Made by a program: the position numbers and the translations under genes. Source: a bacterium (GTDB taxonomy: Bacteria > Spirochaetota > Leptospiria > Leptospirales > Leptonemataceae). Taken from it: a stretch of DNA of 64,000 nt. Under the pieces are notes generated by a model, which saw nothing but the letters and a program-made list of their open reading frames with translations, ran no database searches and was not told the DNA's origin. The DNA is taken from NCBI GenBank assembly GCA_024742665.1, contig JANSYA010000001.1, positions 820,425 to 884,424 on the forward strand, read 5' to 3'. Shown piece by piece: positions 18,485-27,522 of the stretch (within the stretch, counting starts at the first letter, position 1; the number at the start of each line of letters is the position of its first letter).

Positions 18485-19123
18485 CTATATGTCCATGCGC
18501 GCGCGGATGCTTCGGGCGAGCGTGCTACGATCGGCGTACTCGATGCTTGCTCCGGTCGGAATGCCGTGGGAGATACGCGTGACCCGGATGCCCGTGTCGC
18601 GCAGACGTTCGTGAATATAGTGGGCGGTCGCGTCGCCTTCCAGCGTCGGATTCGTGGCGATAAATATTTCGCTGAAGGTCTTCGCGGCCGCGCTTGAATC
18701 CGAATCCGCGTTCGATGTGCCTGCAACGTTTCGCACGCGTTCTTCTAATTCGCTCAGCCGTAAATCTTCCGGGCCAACGCCGTCAAGAGGCGAAAGCGAT
18801 CCCATCAGCACGTGATAGAGTCCCTGAAATTCTCCGGTCTTTTCGATGGCGAAAATGTCGCCGGGCTCTTCGACGACGCAGAGGGCCGCCGCGTCCCGGG
18901 CGGGGTTGCTGCAGATTTCGCACAGTCCCGCGCTTTCGGAAAGGCCGCCGCAGTCGGAACAAAAGTGAACGTTGCGCCGCAGGTCTAACAGAGCCTGGCT
19001 CAGCTGTTCGGCCTGGAGCTCTTCGTTTTTTAAAACGTGAAAAGCGATGCGCAGAGCGCTGCGTTCGCCGATGCCCGGCAGCGTCGTCAACATGCGGACC
19101 AATTTATCAAGAGCGGGAAACAC
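18485..19123 (-). CDS. recR: Recombination mediator RecR
   Basis: 212 residues, normal length. N-terminal helix-hairpin-helix LTTLPGIGERSALRIAFH, zinc site Cys55-x2-Cys58 and Cys68-x2-Cys71, then the Toprim domain beginning LCVVEEPGDIFAIE. RecR loads RecA onto SSB-coated ssDNA with RecO and RecF. It is the third gene of the widespread dnaX-ebfC-recR order. Confidence 0.96.
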   Translation of the reverse strand: MFPALDKLVRMLTTLPGIGERSALRIAFHVLKNEELQAEQLSQALLDLRRNVHFCSDCGGLSESAGLCEICSNPARDAAALCVVEEPGDIFAIEKTGEFQGLYHVLMGSLSPLDGVGPEDLRLSELEERVRNVAGTSNADSDSSAAAKTFSEIFIATNPTLEGDATAHYIHERLRDTGIRVTRISHGIPTGASIEYADRSTLARSIRARMDI

Positions 19124-19185
19124 TATGCGTTCTCAAAGATTCAGATTGTTCGTCTGCTGTTTATGAATTCTTTCAAGACCGGCGG

Positions 19186-19542
19186 TCAAACGCCGAAGAA
19201 TTTCTCAAGGCCCGGGATCGGCAGGCCGCCGGCCACGCCTTTCATTTCGTGGGCGACCGCTTCTTTGGCGCGTTTGCTCGCGTCGTTGATGGCGGAGATG
19301 ATCAACTCTTCGACCATGGCTTTGTCGTTGGGAGTCAACAGCGCCGGATCGATGTTCACGCTCTGGACCTGGCCTTCGCCGTTTACAGTGACTCGCACCA
19401 TGCCCGCACCGGCTTCGCCGGTAATGCTCATCTTGCTCAGGCGCTCGCGGACCTGGTCCACCTGGCCCTTCATGTCGCCCAGCTGCTTGCCGAAATCTCC
19501 GCCCAGGTTTTTGAGAATATCCGCGAAATTAAAGTCGGCCAT
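19186..19542 (-). CDS. ebfC: YbaB/EbfC nucleoid-associated protein
   Basis: 118 residues. The conserved helix QLGDMKGQVDQVRERLSKM and the beta core GMVRVTVNGEGQVQSVNIDPALL followed by VEELIISAINDASKRAKE define the YbaB/EbfC family, a homodimeric DNA-binding protein. Located between dnaX and recR as in most bacteria. Confidence 0.95.
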   Translation of the reverse strand: MADFNFADILKNLGGDFGKQLGDMKGQVDQVRERLSKMSITGEAGAGMVRVTVNGEGQVQSVNIDPALLTPNDKAMVEELIISAINDASKRAKEAVAHEMKGVAGGLPIPGLEKFFGV

Positions 19543-19620
19543 CTGATTTCCTCCCGGCGGCTTGCGCCGCTGTCGGTAAATAAATATAATAAAACATATT
19601 CAACTTCAGCGCTCCTTTCT

Positions 19621-20940
19621 TCAAGACTCTTCGCCGGGGCCGGCGCGATTCAGGTCGGGCACATCGCCGTCGTTTACGACAGTGCCGAGAAATTGCTTCT
19701 GGAGTTCGAATTCCGGATTGTAGCTGGTGCCGCTCTGCATGGCGGCCGACAGCTGGTTGATTTTTCGCAGGACGCCGGTCATTGAAGGCCGGGCCAGCTT
19801 TTCTTGCAGCGCAATCAGCTCGATCTCCACCAGCACCCGGGTTTCATAAGAGTTGCGCAGGCGCAGGGCGAAGCTTTTGTTTAACAGATCGTAGACGCCG
19901 CTGAAAATCGTCGTCAATCGCACGGGATCGTAGGCGCCCAGAGCTTCGCTCAGGCGATGAATCTCCGGACCGGGAATACCCAGGAACTCGGCGTCGTCCA
20001 CTCCGCGGCGAACGTGAATCGCCACCCGCAGAAAATCCAGATACTCCCAGATAAAACGTCCGAGATCGCCTCCCGCGGCGAAAATCTCGTGCACTGGCGC
20101 GAGCAGGGCGTCGGGAGCCGGGGCTTCGCCGGAATTCGAATCGGGCGAGCCGCTTAAGAGATTCGCGGTTAAAGTTAAGAATAATTCCGCCGGCACCTGG
20201 CCGATCAGCTCTTTGACTTTGGCGGTTTCGACTTTGCCGTCGCTATAGGTGATCGCCTGCTCCATAAAGGACAGACTATCGCGAACGGATCCGTCGCCGC
20301 GTCGCGCGATCCAGAATAAGGCCTCGTCGTCGGCTTCGATGTTTTCGCGGTCGCATAGTTCCCGTAAGTACGCCTGAGCGATTTTTAGCGGAACCTTGCG
20401 AAAATTAAAAACCTGGCAGCGGCTGAGAATCGTCTCGGGGATTTTATTTAGTTCGGTGGTCGCCAGAATAAATAGAACGTGGGCCGGCGGCTCTTCCAGA
20501 GTTTTCAACAGGGCGTTGAAAGACTCGGTGGTCAGCATGTGCACCTCGTCGATGATGTACACTTTCTTGCGCGAAACCATCGGCTGGAATTTTACGTTTT
20601 CGCGCAGCTCGCGAATATTCTGAATGCCGCGGTGCGAAGCCGCGTCGATTTCAAGCACGTCCAGACTGTTGCCGGATAAAATCGATTCGCAGGACTCGCA
20701 GTTATCGCAGGGTTCGCCGTCGACCGGAGCCAGGCAGTTCACGCGTTTGGCGAGCAGACGGGCGATGGTCGTTTTGCCGACGCCGCGCGGACCGAAGAAT
20801 AAATAGCCTGAGCCGAGCCGTCCGGAGTCGAAGGCGTTGCGCAGGGCGCGTACAGCCGTCTGTTGTTCCACGACTTCGGAGAACTTTTGCGGCCGATATT
20901 TGCGGGCCAGAACGAGGTGATTGCTCCCGGAGTCCGACAT
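19621..20940 (-). CDS. dnaX: DNA polymerase III subunit gamma/tau
   Basis: 439 residues from ATG at 20940 (MSDSGSNHLVLARKYRP); the frame stays open about 100 codons upstream but that part is not DnaX-like. It contains the Walker A FGPRGVGKTT, a four-Cys zinc module (about 69-81), Walker B IIDEVHML, sensor 1 ATTELNKIPETILSRC and a C-terminal gamma-type collar domain. It is shorter than E. coli tau (643 aa), so it may lack a full tau tail. It is the clamp-loader ATPase of the replisome. First gene of dnaX-ebfC-recR, divergent from pth. Confidence 0.95.
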   Translation of the reverse strand: MSDSGSNHLVLARKYRPQKFSEVVEQQTAVRALRNAFDSGRLGSGYLFFGPRGVGKTTIARLLAKRVNCLAPVDGEPCDNCESCESILSGNSLDVLEIDAASHRGIQNIRELRENVKFQPMVSRKKVYIIDEVHMLTTESFNALLKTLEEPPAHVLFILATTELNKIPETILSRCQVFNFRKVPLKIAQAYLRELCDRENIEADDEALFWIARRGDGSVRDSLSFMEQAITYSDGKVETAKVKELIGQVPAELFLTLTANLLSGSPDSNSGEAPAPDALLAPVHEIFAAGGDLGRFIWEYLDFLRVAIHVRRGVDDAEFLGIPGPEIHRLSEALGAYDPVRLTTIFSGVYDLLNKSFALRLRNSYETRVLVEIELIALQEKLARPSMTGVLRKINQLSAAMQSGTSYNPEFELQKQFLGTVVNDGDVPDLNRAGPGEES

Positions 20941-20982
20941 AGGTGCCGGTAGCGTGGGTACTGTGGCGCGAGCGGTCAACGG

Positions 20983-20988
20983 TATAAT
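20983..20988 (+). promoter_or_regulatory. Candidate -10 element for pth
   Basis: Perfect TATAAT 38 bp before the pth start, in the 85-bp divergent region with dnaX. The -35 position (about 20960) has only ACTGTG, a poor match, so the promoter is inferred mainly from the -10. Confidence 0.45.
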
Positions 20989-21025
20989 TCTTTGCCAATT
21001 CGGCCGGCTGTAGGATCTGTCCCGA

Positions 21026-21598
21026 ATGGCACCTCCCGTATTCTTAATCGCCGGCCTGGGCAACCCGGGCGATAAGTACCGACTGACGCGACACAACGCC
21101 GGCTTTATGGCTCTCGATTTGCTGTCCCGGCAGTGGGACATTCCCCTGGGCGATACGCGCTGGAAGGCCGAGCTCGGTCGCGGTCGGGTGGAAACCGAAA
21201 ACGGCCCGGCCGACGTCGTGCTGATTCGTCCGCAGACATTCATGAATCTATCGGGGCAGTCGGTGGCGCCGGCCCTCGGCTTTTATAAAGTGCCGCTTTC
21301 GCGGCTGCTGGTGCTGCACGATGAAGTCGAGCTGGCCTTTGCGGATATTCGCCTGAAGTCCGGCGGCGGTCATAAAGGCCACAACGGCATTCGCGACATA
21401 ATCGACAAAACCGGGGAACGCGAATTCGATCGCCTGCGCTTCGGCGTCGGCCGGCCGGCCCAGGGCAGCGTCGCCGACTATTCGTTATCGCCGTTTTTCA
21501 AAGAGGAGCAGGCCGAGCTGGAAGATCTGCTGGAGCGGACAGCCGGAATGGCCCGGGACTGGCTGGCGGCGGGGGTGCAGGCGGCCGGGAAATCCTGA
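21026..21598 (+). CDS. pth: Peptidyl-tRNA hydrolase
   Basis: 190 residues, normal length. Conserved GLGNPGDKYRLTRHNAGF with Asn13 and catalytic His23, FMNLSG with Asn74, HDEVEL with Asp99 and GGGHKGHNG (113-121). It releases peptides from prematurely dropped peptidyl-tRNAs in the cytoplasm. Divergent from dnaX. Confidence 0.96.
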   Translation: MAPPVFLIAGLGNPGDKYRLTRHNAGFMALDLLSRQWDIPLGDTRWKAELGRGRVETENGPADVVLIRPQTFMNLSGQSVAPALGFYKVPLSRLLVLHDEVELAFADIRLKSGGGHKGHNGIRDIIDKTGEREFDRLRFGVGRPAQGSVADYSLSPFFKEEQAELEDLLERTAGMARDWLAAGVQAAGKS

Positions 21599-21700
21599 AA
21601 GCGGCGACGGGCCCGGCCAGAAGCAGTCCGGCCGGCGTTCGGAGCCCGAACAGTCCGCCGGCAGGTGGAATCGGGCTTTAATCCAGCAGAATCATTCTAA

Positions 21701-21728
21701 TTGCTAGAAAAGTGTAAAAAAGTATGAT
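21701..21728 (+). promoter_or_regulatory. Candidate sigma-70 promoter
   Basis: TTGCTA and TATGAT separated by 16 bp in a sharply AT-rich patch, about 115 bp before the small helical protein gene. The leader also holds a 7-bp stem hairpin, CAGCACC (21792-21798) with GGTGCTG (21811-21817), just before the GGAAAGG at about 21824-21830. Confidence 0.5.
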
Positions 21729-21843
21729 AAAGTAAATTCTAACTGAAAAATCGACAACATTCCGGCCAGAAGTTCCGTCCTATTAGCGAATCAGCACCCG
21801 TTACTAAGGCGGTGCTGGCCCACGGAAAGGTTTGACAGAGACG

Positions 21844-22140
21844 ATGGACGCGCAAATGCAATCCAAGCTGGAATACTGGGACGAAAGTTACCCGGACTAT
21901 TGCCGCACGCTCTACCGGGATTGGGAGCTTTCCCGCCAGCGCGGAACCCTCGACCCGACCGGCGCCGCCCGGGCCCTGCGGGAAATGGTCCGCACGGAGA
22001 TTTCCCGCAATCGTTCGCTTGCGGTTTATATTCGCGAGTGCCTGGGTGCCACGCGTTCTCCAGAGCAGCGCCTGGAAGACGATATCCTGACCGTCCCGTA
22101 TCTGAAGCTTCCAGGCAACCAGCAGTTCGCCGGCGTTTGA
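21844..22140 (+). CDS. Small cytoplasmic protein, unknown function
   Basis: 98 residues, polar and helical (KLEYWDESYPDYCRTLYRDWELSRQ near the N-terminus), no signal peptide. The ATG at 21844 is 13 nt after a GGAAAGG; a TTG at 21832 is too close to it. It converges on the MarR gene with a 2-bp gap. The AT-rich promoter-like sequence upstream and good codon structure support a real gene. No family recognised. Confidence 0.6.
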   Translation: MDAQMQSKLEYWDESYPDYCRTLYRDWELSRQRGTLDPTGAARALREMVRTEISRNRSLAVYIRECLGATRSPEQRLEDDILTVPYLKLPGNQQFAGV

Positions 22141-22142
22141 AT

Positions 22143-22631
22143 TCAATCGTGGGCCAGGATTTCGGTTCGCAGCTCCTGCAGCACTGAACGTGCGTTTTGC
22201 AGCCGGCGCAGGCTCAGGCTTTCGGTCATATTTTCATAAAGCCGTCGCTCCTTGCGCAGCATGCTCATCACTTTTTTGCGACCCCGGGCGGTCAGTCCGT
22301 GCAGAGGCGATTTGTCGCTGTTCGGATTTCGATGCCGCTGCACATAATCCAATTCCGCCAGGCGATCCGCAACCTGCAGCATGCGCTGGCGGGTTCGTCC
22401 GCGAGTACGGGCCAGGGCGGGCACGCTTTGCGGTCCATCCGTAAACAGCGCGAATAACACTCCGCGTTCGCTTTCGCCCAGCAGTCCGTCGGCGTGCATA
22501 TTTTCTTCGGCCTGGCGCAGCACCTGAAAGAGCCGCATCGTCTCGTCGACCAATTCGCCCAGGGCGATGGATCGTTGGAGATTTCGGGCTCGGGCCGTGG
22601 GCGATTTTTTGCGTTTCGATGCGGTCGGCAT
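22143..22631 (-). CDS. MarR-family transcriptional regulator
   Basis: 162 residues with a basic N-terminus and a winged helix: LLGESERGVLFALF, then SVPALARTRGRTRQRMLQVADRLAELDYVQRHRNPNSDKSPLHGLTARGRKKV, the typical MarR recognition helix, wing and following helix. MarR proteins are dimeric repressors relieved by small ligands. It is divergent from a dehalogenase/epoxide-hydrolase-like gene, and the shared intergenic region has a perfect palindrome that is a good operator candidate. Confidence 0.85.
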   Translation of the reverse strand: MPTASKRKKSPTARARNLQRSIALGELVDETMRLFQVLRQAEENMHADGLLGESERGVLFALFTDGPQSVPALARTRGRTRQRMLQVADRLAELDYVQRHRNPNSDKSPLHGLTARGRKKVMSMLRKERRLYENMTESLSLRRLQNARSVLQELRTEILAHD

Positions 22632-22663
22632 TGGATTCGATTCTCTCGTATGATTATTCGTGC

Positions 22664-22698
22664 GACAAATAATTTGTCATGATGGAAAATGATTTGTC
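22664..22698. promoter_or_regulatory. Probable MarR operator
   Basis: Perfect 15-bp palindrome GACAAATAATTTGTC at 22664-22678, with a further half-site ATTTGTC at 22692-22698, exactly 20 bp (two helical turns) after the first ATTTGTC. It lies 33 bp upstream of the MarR start in the region shared with the divergent hydrolase gene, so it may control both. Confidence 0.65.
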
Positions 22699-22803
22699 GG
22701 TTGTTCGATTTTTTTAGCGACGCCGACGCCTGTAAAGAAAATTGTTTTGACGGTCCGCGTGATTGCGCGTGGATGCGGGGCGCACTGCGCTCAGGAGGCT
22801 CGC

Positions 22804-23667
22804 ATGACACAGATACAGGATTCGGTAATTCAGGCCGGTCATTACGTGACCGTCGAGAATGTACGCATTCACTATCAGGAATACGGCGCCGAGCACGCCG
22901 GCAAGCAGCCCCCGGTGCTGCTCCTGCACGGCTGGCCGACCTCTTCGTTTTTGTGGCGGAACGTCGCGCCGCATATCGCGCAGGCGGGCCGGCGGGTCAT
23001 CGCAATCGATTTGCCGGGCTTCGGTTTGTCGGACAAACCCCTCGACGAAGTCTATAGCTTTCGCTTTTATTCGAAAATCATCGACGGCTTCTTGAAGCAA
23101 ATCGATGTTCCGGGACCGATCGCCCTGACGGTGCACGATCTGGGCGGACCGGTCGGCGTGTACTGGGCCTGCGCGAATCCCGATCGGGTCGAACGCCTGG
23201 CCTTATTAAATACGCTGGTCTATCCGGAGATGTCCTGGGCGGTGAAGTTGTTTTTCCTGGCGCTGCGTTTGCCCTTCGCGAAAAGCTGGATCACATCGCA
23301 GTCCGGCCTGCGTTTCGCCATGCGCCTGGGCGTCGGCGATCCCGGAGGCCTGGCCCCCGACACGATTCCCGGCACGCAGGAACCTTTTCAGAGTCCGGAA
23401 GCTCGCGCCGCGCTCTTGAAAGCCGGCGGGGAACTGAGTATTAAGGGTTTCTTTATCATGTCCCAGCGGCTGGGGAAACTCAAGATGCCCGCGCGTATGA
23501 TCTACGGCACGGCCGATCGAATTCTGCCGGACGTCGCCGACACCGCGCAGCGACTCAAAGGCGATCTGCCGCAGCTCGAAATCACGGAGCTGCCGGGCTG
23601 CGGTCACTTCCTGCAGGAGGATCGCCCGGACGAGGTCGGTAGATTGCTGGCCGATTTTTTCGGTTGA
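22804..23667 (+). CDS. Alpha/beta hydrolase with Asp nucleophile (haloalkane dehalogenase/epoxide hydrolase-like)
   Basis: 287 residues. The oxyanion motif is HGWPTSS (42-48) and the nucleophile elbow is VHDLGG with Asp112, not Ser; this is the arrangement of haloalkane dehalogenases, epoxide hydrolases and fluoroacetate dehalogenases. Catalytic His is in GCGHFLQEDRP near the C-terminus. HGWP favours epoxide-hydrolase-like chemistry, but the substrate cannot be fixed. No signal peptide. An AGGAGG 5 nt before the ATG at 22804 decides the start. Divergent from the MarR gene, which probably represses it. Confidence 0.88.
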   Translation: MTQIQDSVIQAGHYVTVENVRIHYQEYGAEHAGKQPPVLLLHGWPTSSFLWRNVAPHIAQAGRRVIAIDLPGFGLSDKPLDEVYSFRFYSKIIDGFLKQIDVPGPIALTVHDLGGPVGVYWACANPDRVERLALLNTLVYPEMSWAVKLFFLALRLPFAKSWITSQSGLRFAMRLGVGDPGGLAPDTIPGTQEPFQSPEARAALLKAGGELSIKGFFIMSQRLGKLKMPARMIYGTADRILPDVADTAQRLKGDLPQLEITELPGCGHFLQEDRPDEVGRLLADFFG

Positions 23668-23702
23668 TCATTTGCGCAGGCGGGGCGCCGCCGCGTGGCG
23701 CT

Positions 23703-24623
23703 TCAGCCCCGCACGAAGCGCCGGACGAAGCGTTCGATGGCGCCGAAGTAGGTGTCGGCCTCCAGCATCAAATCATTGTGACCGGCTTCCGGAATCAGCA
23801 GCAGCTCGGCTTCAACGCCGGCCTCTTTCAGGCTTGCGTGGTTGCGCCGCGCGTGTTCCGCCGGAATTAGATGATCCTTTTCGCCGTGAATGACAAGGGC
23901 GGGCAGGGGGCTCTGCCGCAGTTTGTTTTCGTTGGAGAACATTTCGATCACCCGCGGCTCGAATTCCCCCGCGTCGATGCGAAAGAGCTGGAGCAGCAGG
24001 CCGACGTCGGAGAAGCCGCTGTCGAGAATCAGGCCGCTGAAATTTGCGGCCAGCTCCGAGGCCGCGATTTCGCTGGCCGGCGCGCTGCCCAGAGAACGAC
24101 CGAAGAGGATCGGGCGGGGCGGCCGGGCGGCGTCTGAACCCAGGCGCGCCGTTTCCTCTTCAAGAGTTCGCAGAAAGAAACGCACGACCGGGCGGGCGTC
24201 TTCGATCAGCGAGCGCAGCGTGGGTCGGCCGGTGCTCCAGCCGTAGCCGCGATAGTCGACGACGAAAACGTTCAGCTTCGCCAGTTCCAGAAATCCGCGC
24301 GCGACGAAATTATAGTCGGGGACGGTTTCGCCGTTGCCGTGAAAGATCAAGACCGTGGGTAAGCTCGCATCGCTCAGGTACCAGCGAGCGCCCAGGCTCA
24401 CGTCGTCCGTGATTGGAATATTATAATCGATCGCGCCGGGCGGCGGTTCGTTGCGCACCTGGCGCGGAAAATAAACTTCGGAAGCGATTTGCGGGCTGTC
24501 CAGAAAGCTATCGAGATCGGCCGCGACTTCCCGCGGTTTACACTGTTGCATCGACAATAAGACGAAACAAACGACCAATCGCTTCAAGAAAGGGCGACAG
24601 AAAGCGGAACGGGAAATGAACAT
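23703..24623 (-). CDS. Lipoprotein alpha/beta hydrolase, BEM46-like
   Basis: 306 residues with a signal ending in LLSMQQC, a likely relaxed lipobox. The hydrolase core shows IFHGNGETV (oxyanion), DYRGYGWSTG, the nucleophile GRSLGSA, IHGEKDHLI (acid) and AGHND (His), so the triad is complete. It resembles ABHD13/BEM46 serine hydrolases of the envelope; substrate unknown. Convergent with the dehalogenase-like gene. Confidence 0.85.
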   Translation of the reverse strand: MFISRSAFCRPFLKRLVVCFVLLSMQQCKPREVAADLDSFLDSPQIASEVYFPRQVRNEPPPGAIDYNIPITDDVSLGARWYLSDASLPTVLIFHGNGETVPDYNFVARGFLELAKLNVFVVDYRGYGWSTGRPTLRSLIEDARPVVRFFLRTLEEETARLGSDAARPPRPILFGRSLGSAPASEIAASELAANFSGLILDSGFSDVGLLLQLFRIDAGEFEPRVIEMFSNENKLRQSPLPALVIHGEKDHLIPAEHARRNHASLKEAGVEAELLLIPEAGHNDLMLEADTYFGAIERFVRRFVRG

Positions 24624-24708
24624 TCCTCTGTGGTTTCCTCGCGCGAGTCGTCCGCCGGGATCCGCAGGGTGGGAATGCGGCCCGACGACTGCCCGGATCT
24701 CAGTCCCC

Positions 24709-25905
24709 TCAGTTCTTTGGAGTGAACTGCTTTTTCAGATCCGCCGCGATGTTCTTCTGCATCGCTTCGTTGGTGCCGCCGCCGATGCTGAGCAGGATCG
24801 CGTCGCGGAGCAGTCGTTCCACCGGGTATTCTCTAATATAACCGTAGCCGCCGAGCACCTGGATGGCGTTGCGCGCGACGCGTTCGGCCATATTGGTCGC
24901 GACGAGTTTGGCCGAGGCCGCGCCCAGGCTGTTGCGAGCGTTGGGGTGCAGCTGGGCCGCGACCTGATAGACCAGGGCCCGGGCCGCCGCATAATCCGCG
25001 TAGCTTTCGGCGAGCAGGCGCTGGATCTGGCCGTGGTCGACCAGGCTGCGGCCGAAGGCCTGGCGGTCGACGATCGCGTACTTCGCCATCTCATCGATGC
25101 AGCGTCGGGCGATCCCCACGGACTGAGCCGCGAGCGTGACCCGTTCGATTTCCAGGTTGCGCATCATCGACACGACGCCCCGGTTTTCTTCGCTGAGTAA
25201 ATTTTCAGCCGGCACTTCCATGTCTTCGAAGTACAGGACGCAGGTGCTGGAGGCCTTCATGCCCATCTTCTGCTCTTTTTTGCCGACCGAGAAACCTGGA
25301 TAGGCCGATTCGACGACGAAGCTGGTGATGTCTTTTTGATTCGCGTCGAGTTTCGCGTACAGCACCACGTAATCGGCGCAGTCGCCGTTTGTGATAAATT
25401 GCTTCGCGCCGTTGATGATGTAGCGGTCGCTTTTTTTCGTGGCGACGGTCGTCATGCCCAGCACGTCCGTGCCGACGCCGGGTTCGGTCATGCCCATGGC
25501 GCCGATTTTCGTGCCATCGATTACGCCGGGCAGATATTTACGGCGCTGCCGGTCGGTCGCGCTAACGTATAGATTGTTTACGAATAGAATTTCGTGGGCC
25601 AGGTAGCTCAGAGTAAAAGCGGGATCCGTGCGGCTGAGCTCTTCGTGCACGATCACTTCGGCGACCGCGTCCATGCCGGAACCGCCGAATTCTTCAGGGA
25701 CGGTCAGGCCGAAGAGGCCCAGTTCGGAGCCCAGCCGGCGAAAGAGATCCACGTTGAATTCTTCGCGTTCGTCGAAGTCCGTCGCCTGGGCTTCCAGGCT
25801 GGACAGGCTGAATTTTTCGACCATATCGCGCAGGGCCGCATGGGCTTCCGTTGGATTAAAAAGGTCGTGGGGTTGAGTTTCGCGGTCGGTGATCGTGGCG
25901 GGCAT
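24709..25905 (-). CDS. Acyl-CoA dehydrogenase, IVD/LCAD-type active site
   Basis: 398 residues with MGMTEPGVGTDV (FAD/substrate motif), AFGRSL and GGYGYIREYPVERLLRDA. The C-terminal position that holds the catalytic Glu in medium- and short-chain enzymes (YEGT) is IGGGTNE here. The base may instead come from the Glu in the EIERVTLAA helix, as in isovaleryl- and long-chain enzymes; this is read by eye from motif position. The enzyme oxidises acyl-CoA to the 2-enoyl-CoA and passes electrons to ETF, encoded nearby. Confidence 0.93.
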   Translation of the reverse strand: MPATITDRETQPHDLFNPTEAHAALRDMVEKFSLSSLEAQATDFDEREEFNVDLFRRLGSELGLFGLTVPEEFGGSGMDAVAEVIVHEELSRTDPAFTLSYLAHEILFVNNLYVSATDRQRRKYLPGVIDGTKIGAMGMTEPGVGTDVLGMTTVATKKSDRYIINGAKQFITNGDCADYVVLYAKLDANQKDITSFVVESAYPGFSVGKKEQKMGMKASSTCVLYFEDMEVPAENLLSEENRGVVSMMRNLEIERVTLAAQSVGIARRCIDEMAKYAIVDRQAFGRSLVDHGQIQRLLAESYADYAAARALVYQVAAQLHPNARNSLGAASAKLVATNMAERVARNAIQVLGGYGYIREYPVERLLRDAILLSIGGGTNEAMQKNIAADLKKQFTPKN

Positions 25906-26095
25906 AGTGCAAAGAAAATAATGGGGCGGGCGGGACGTGAATCACTTTTTTCTCCTTTCCTCTCCGGGCAGACGGGGGAAAACGGCCCTGTTCTGGAGAC
26001 CGAAACGAGCGCCGAAGCGATCATCGCCCCGCCGCATGCGCGTCTTCCGATCATCGTCGCTCAGCCGCTCGTTTGAATGAGCGCCGCATTGAATC

Positions 26096-26461
26096 ATGTC
26101 CATACCGTTGATCGTCGTCGCAGCTATTCTGTTGGTCCTGGTAGCCGGACTGAGCTTCTATCTGGACCGCCGCTTTCGTGTTTCGCTGACCAGCGTCGAA
26201 GAAAAGAGCGCCGGCCTTGCCTTTTACTATCGATCGCTCCTGAATTCCGTTTTCTCCGCGGACGCCGGCCTCGAAAACTGGCTGGCGCTCGCGCATTACG
26301 TCGCTTTGCATTTGTTGATCCCCGTCACGGGTCTCGGAATCTGGCTGCGGACCGACGGTAATTTTCTGGTCGTGATCGGCTCGCTGCTCTGGAGCATTCA
26401 GCTGGTGCAACGCCTGTATCCCGGCCCGGTTTTCGACGAGTGGGACGAGCCCGCGGATTGA
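26096..26461 (+). CDS. Small membrane protein, unknown function
   Basis: 121 residues with an N-terminal helix (about 3-22), then about two more hydrophobic stretches (66-84 and 90-103) and an acidic tail ending DEWDEPAD. No family recognised. It lies between the acyl-CoA dehydrogenase and the ETF genes, but 265 bp of noncoding DNA separates it from etfB, so co-transcription is uncertain. Confidence 0.65.
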   Translation: MSIPLIVVAAILLVLVAGLSFYLDRRFRVSLTSVEEKSAGLAFYYRSLLNSVFSADAGLENWLALAHYVALHLLIPVTGLGIWLRTDGNFLVVIGSLLWSIQLVQRLYPGPVFDEWDEPAD

Positions 26462-26726
26462 TTCGTGTCGAATTCCGTCGCGGCTTGCGAGCCGACGCTT
26501 CCGCGCGCAGACTCCGGCGGCCCCGGTCCGGGCTGCGACGAATTTATTGCGACTTCGGAGCGCGGAACGCTCGCCGGATTACGGGTGGGGTAATTTAATT
26601 GACCGTGCAGAGGCTTACAAAAGTGTTGCGGTTCCCCGGCCGTGGTTTCGCATATGGCAGCCTCACAGACGGTTGAATCGAAGTTTTCTTTAAGACAGTT
26701 TTGCACTGGAGGATGGATAAAGTATT

Positions 26727-27488
26727 ATGAATATTTTCGTACTGGTTAAGCAGGTCCCGGACACTGAGACCCGCATCAAAATCTCCGGCACCGGTATCGA
26801 TGAAAATGGTATCAAATGGATCGTCTCGCCTTTCGATGAGCACGCTCTCGAAGAGGCTCTGCGCCAGAAAGAGAAAACCGGCGCGACCGTAACGGCCGTA
26901 TCTCTCGGGCCGGCGCGCTGCGTCGAAGCTCTGCGCACGGCATACGCTCTGGGCGTGGACAACGCGGTTCACCTGAAAGACGACGACTACAATGTATTCG
27001 ACGTAAGCTACGCCGCGGCAGTGCTTGCGAAGTATTGCAAAGAGGCTGGCGCCGACGTGGTTCTCGCCGGTCATATCGCCATCGATTCACAGTCTTCTAT
27101 GGTTCCCGCCATGCTCGCCGAGCAGATGGGCGTCGCCAACATTAACAACGCCGTCGAGCTGAGCATCGACGGAGACAAAGTTAAAGTCCGCCGCGAAATT
27201 GAAGGCGGTCTGGCTACGATGGAATCGGCTACGCCGGTCGTCATCAGCGCGGCCAAAAACCTGAACGATCCCCGCTATCCTTCACTGAAAGGCATCATGG
27301 CTTCTAAGAAGAAGAAAGTCGAAGAGAAGGCGGTTTCGGAACTGGGCGTCGACGGCGCCAAAGTCGAAATGCTCGCTATGGAACCCCCTCCGCCGCGCCC
27401 GCCGGGACGCGTCCTGGAAGGCGACAGCCCCGAAGCCAAAGCAGCGGAGCTGGTAAAATCTTTGCGGGAGGAAGCGAAAGTAATCTAA
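26727..27488 (+). CDS. etfB: Electron transfer flavoprotein beta subunit
   Basis: 253 residues, normal length. MNIFVLVKQVPDTE at the start, IVSPFDEHALEEALR, and the ETF-beta signature RREIEGGLATMESATPVVI with LNDPRYPSLKGIMASKKKK. Binds AMP and, with EtfA, carries electrons from acyl-CoA dehydrogenases to the respiratory chain via ETF:quinone oxidoreductase. Followed by etfA after 34 bp. Confidence 0.96.
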   Translation: MNIFVLVKQVPDTETRIKISGTGIDENGIKWIVSPFDEHALEEALRQKEKTGATVTAVSLGPARCVEALRTAYALGVDNAVHLKDDDYNVFDVSYAAAVLAKYCKEAGADVVLAGHIAIDSQSSMVPAMLAEQMGVANINNAVELSIDGDKVKVRREIEGGLATMESATPVVISAAKNLNDPRYPSLKGIMASKKKKVEEKAVSELGVDGAKVEMLAMEPPPPRPPGRVLEGDSPEAKAAELVKSLREEAKVI

Positions 27489-27522
27489 GCGCAAGCTTTG
27501 AATACCTCAGCGGAGTAATATT

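Noticed and set aside
20941-21243. N-terminal extension of dnaX
   Set aside because: The upstream 101 codons are not DnaX-like and overlap the pth coding region; the ATG at 20940 fits the family.
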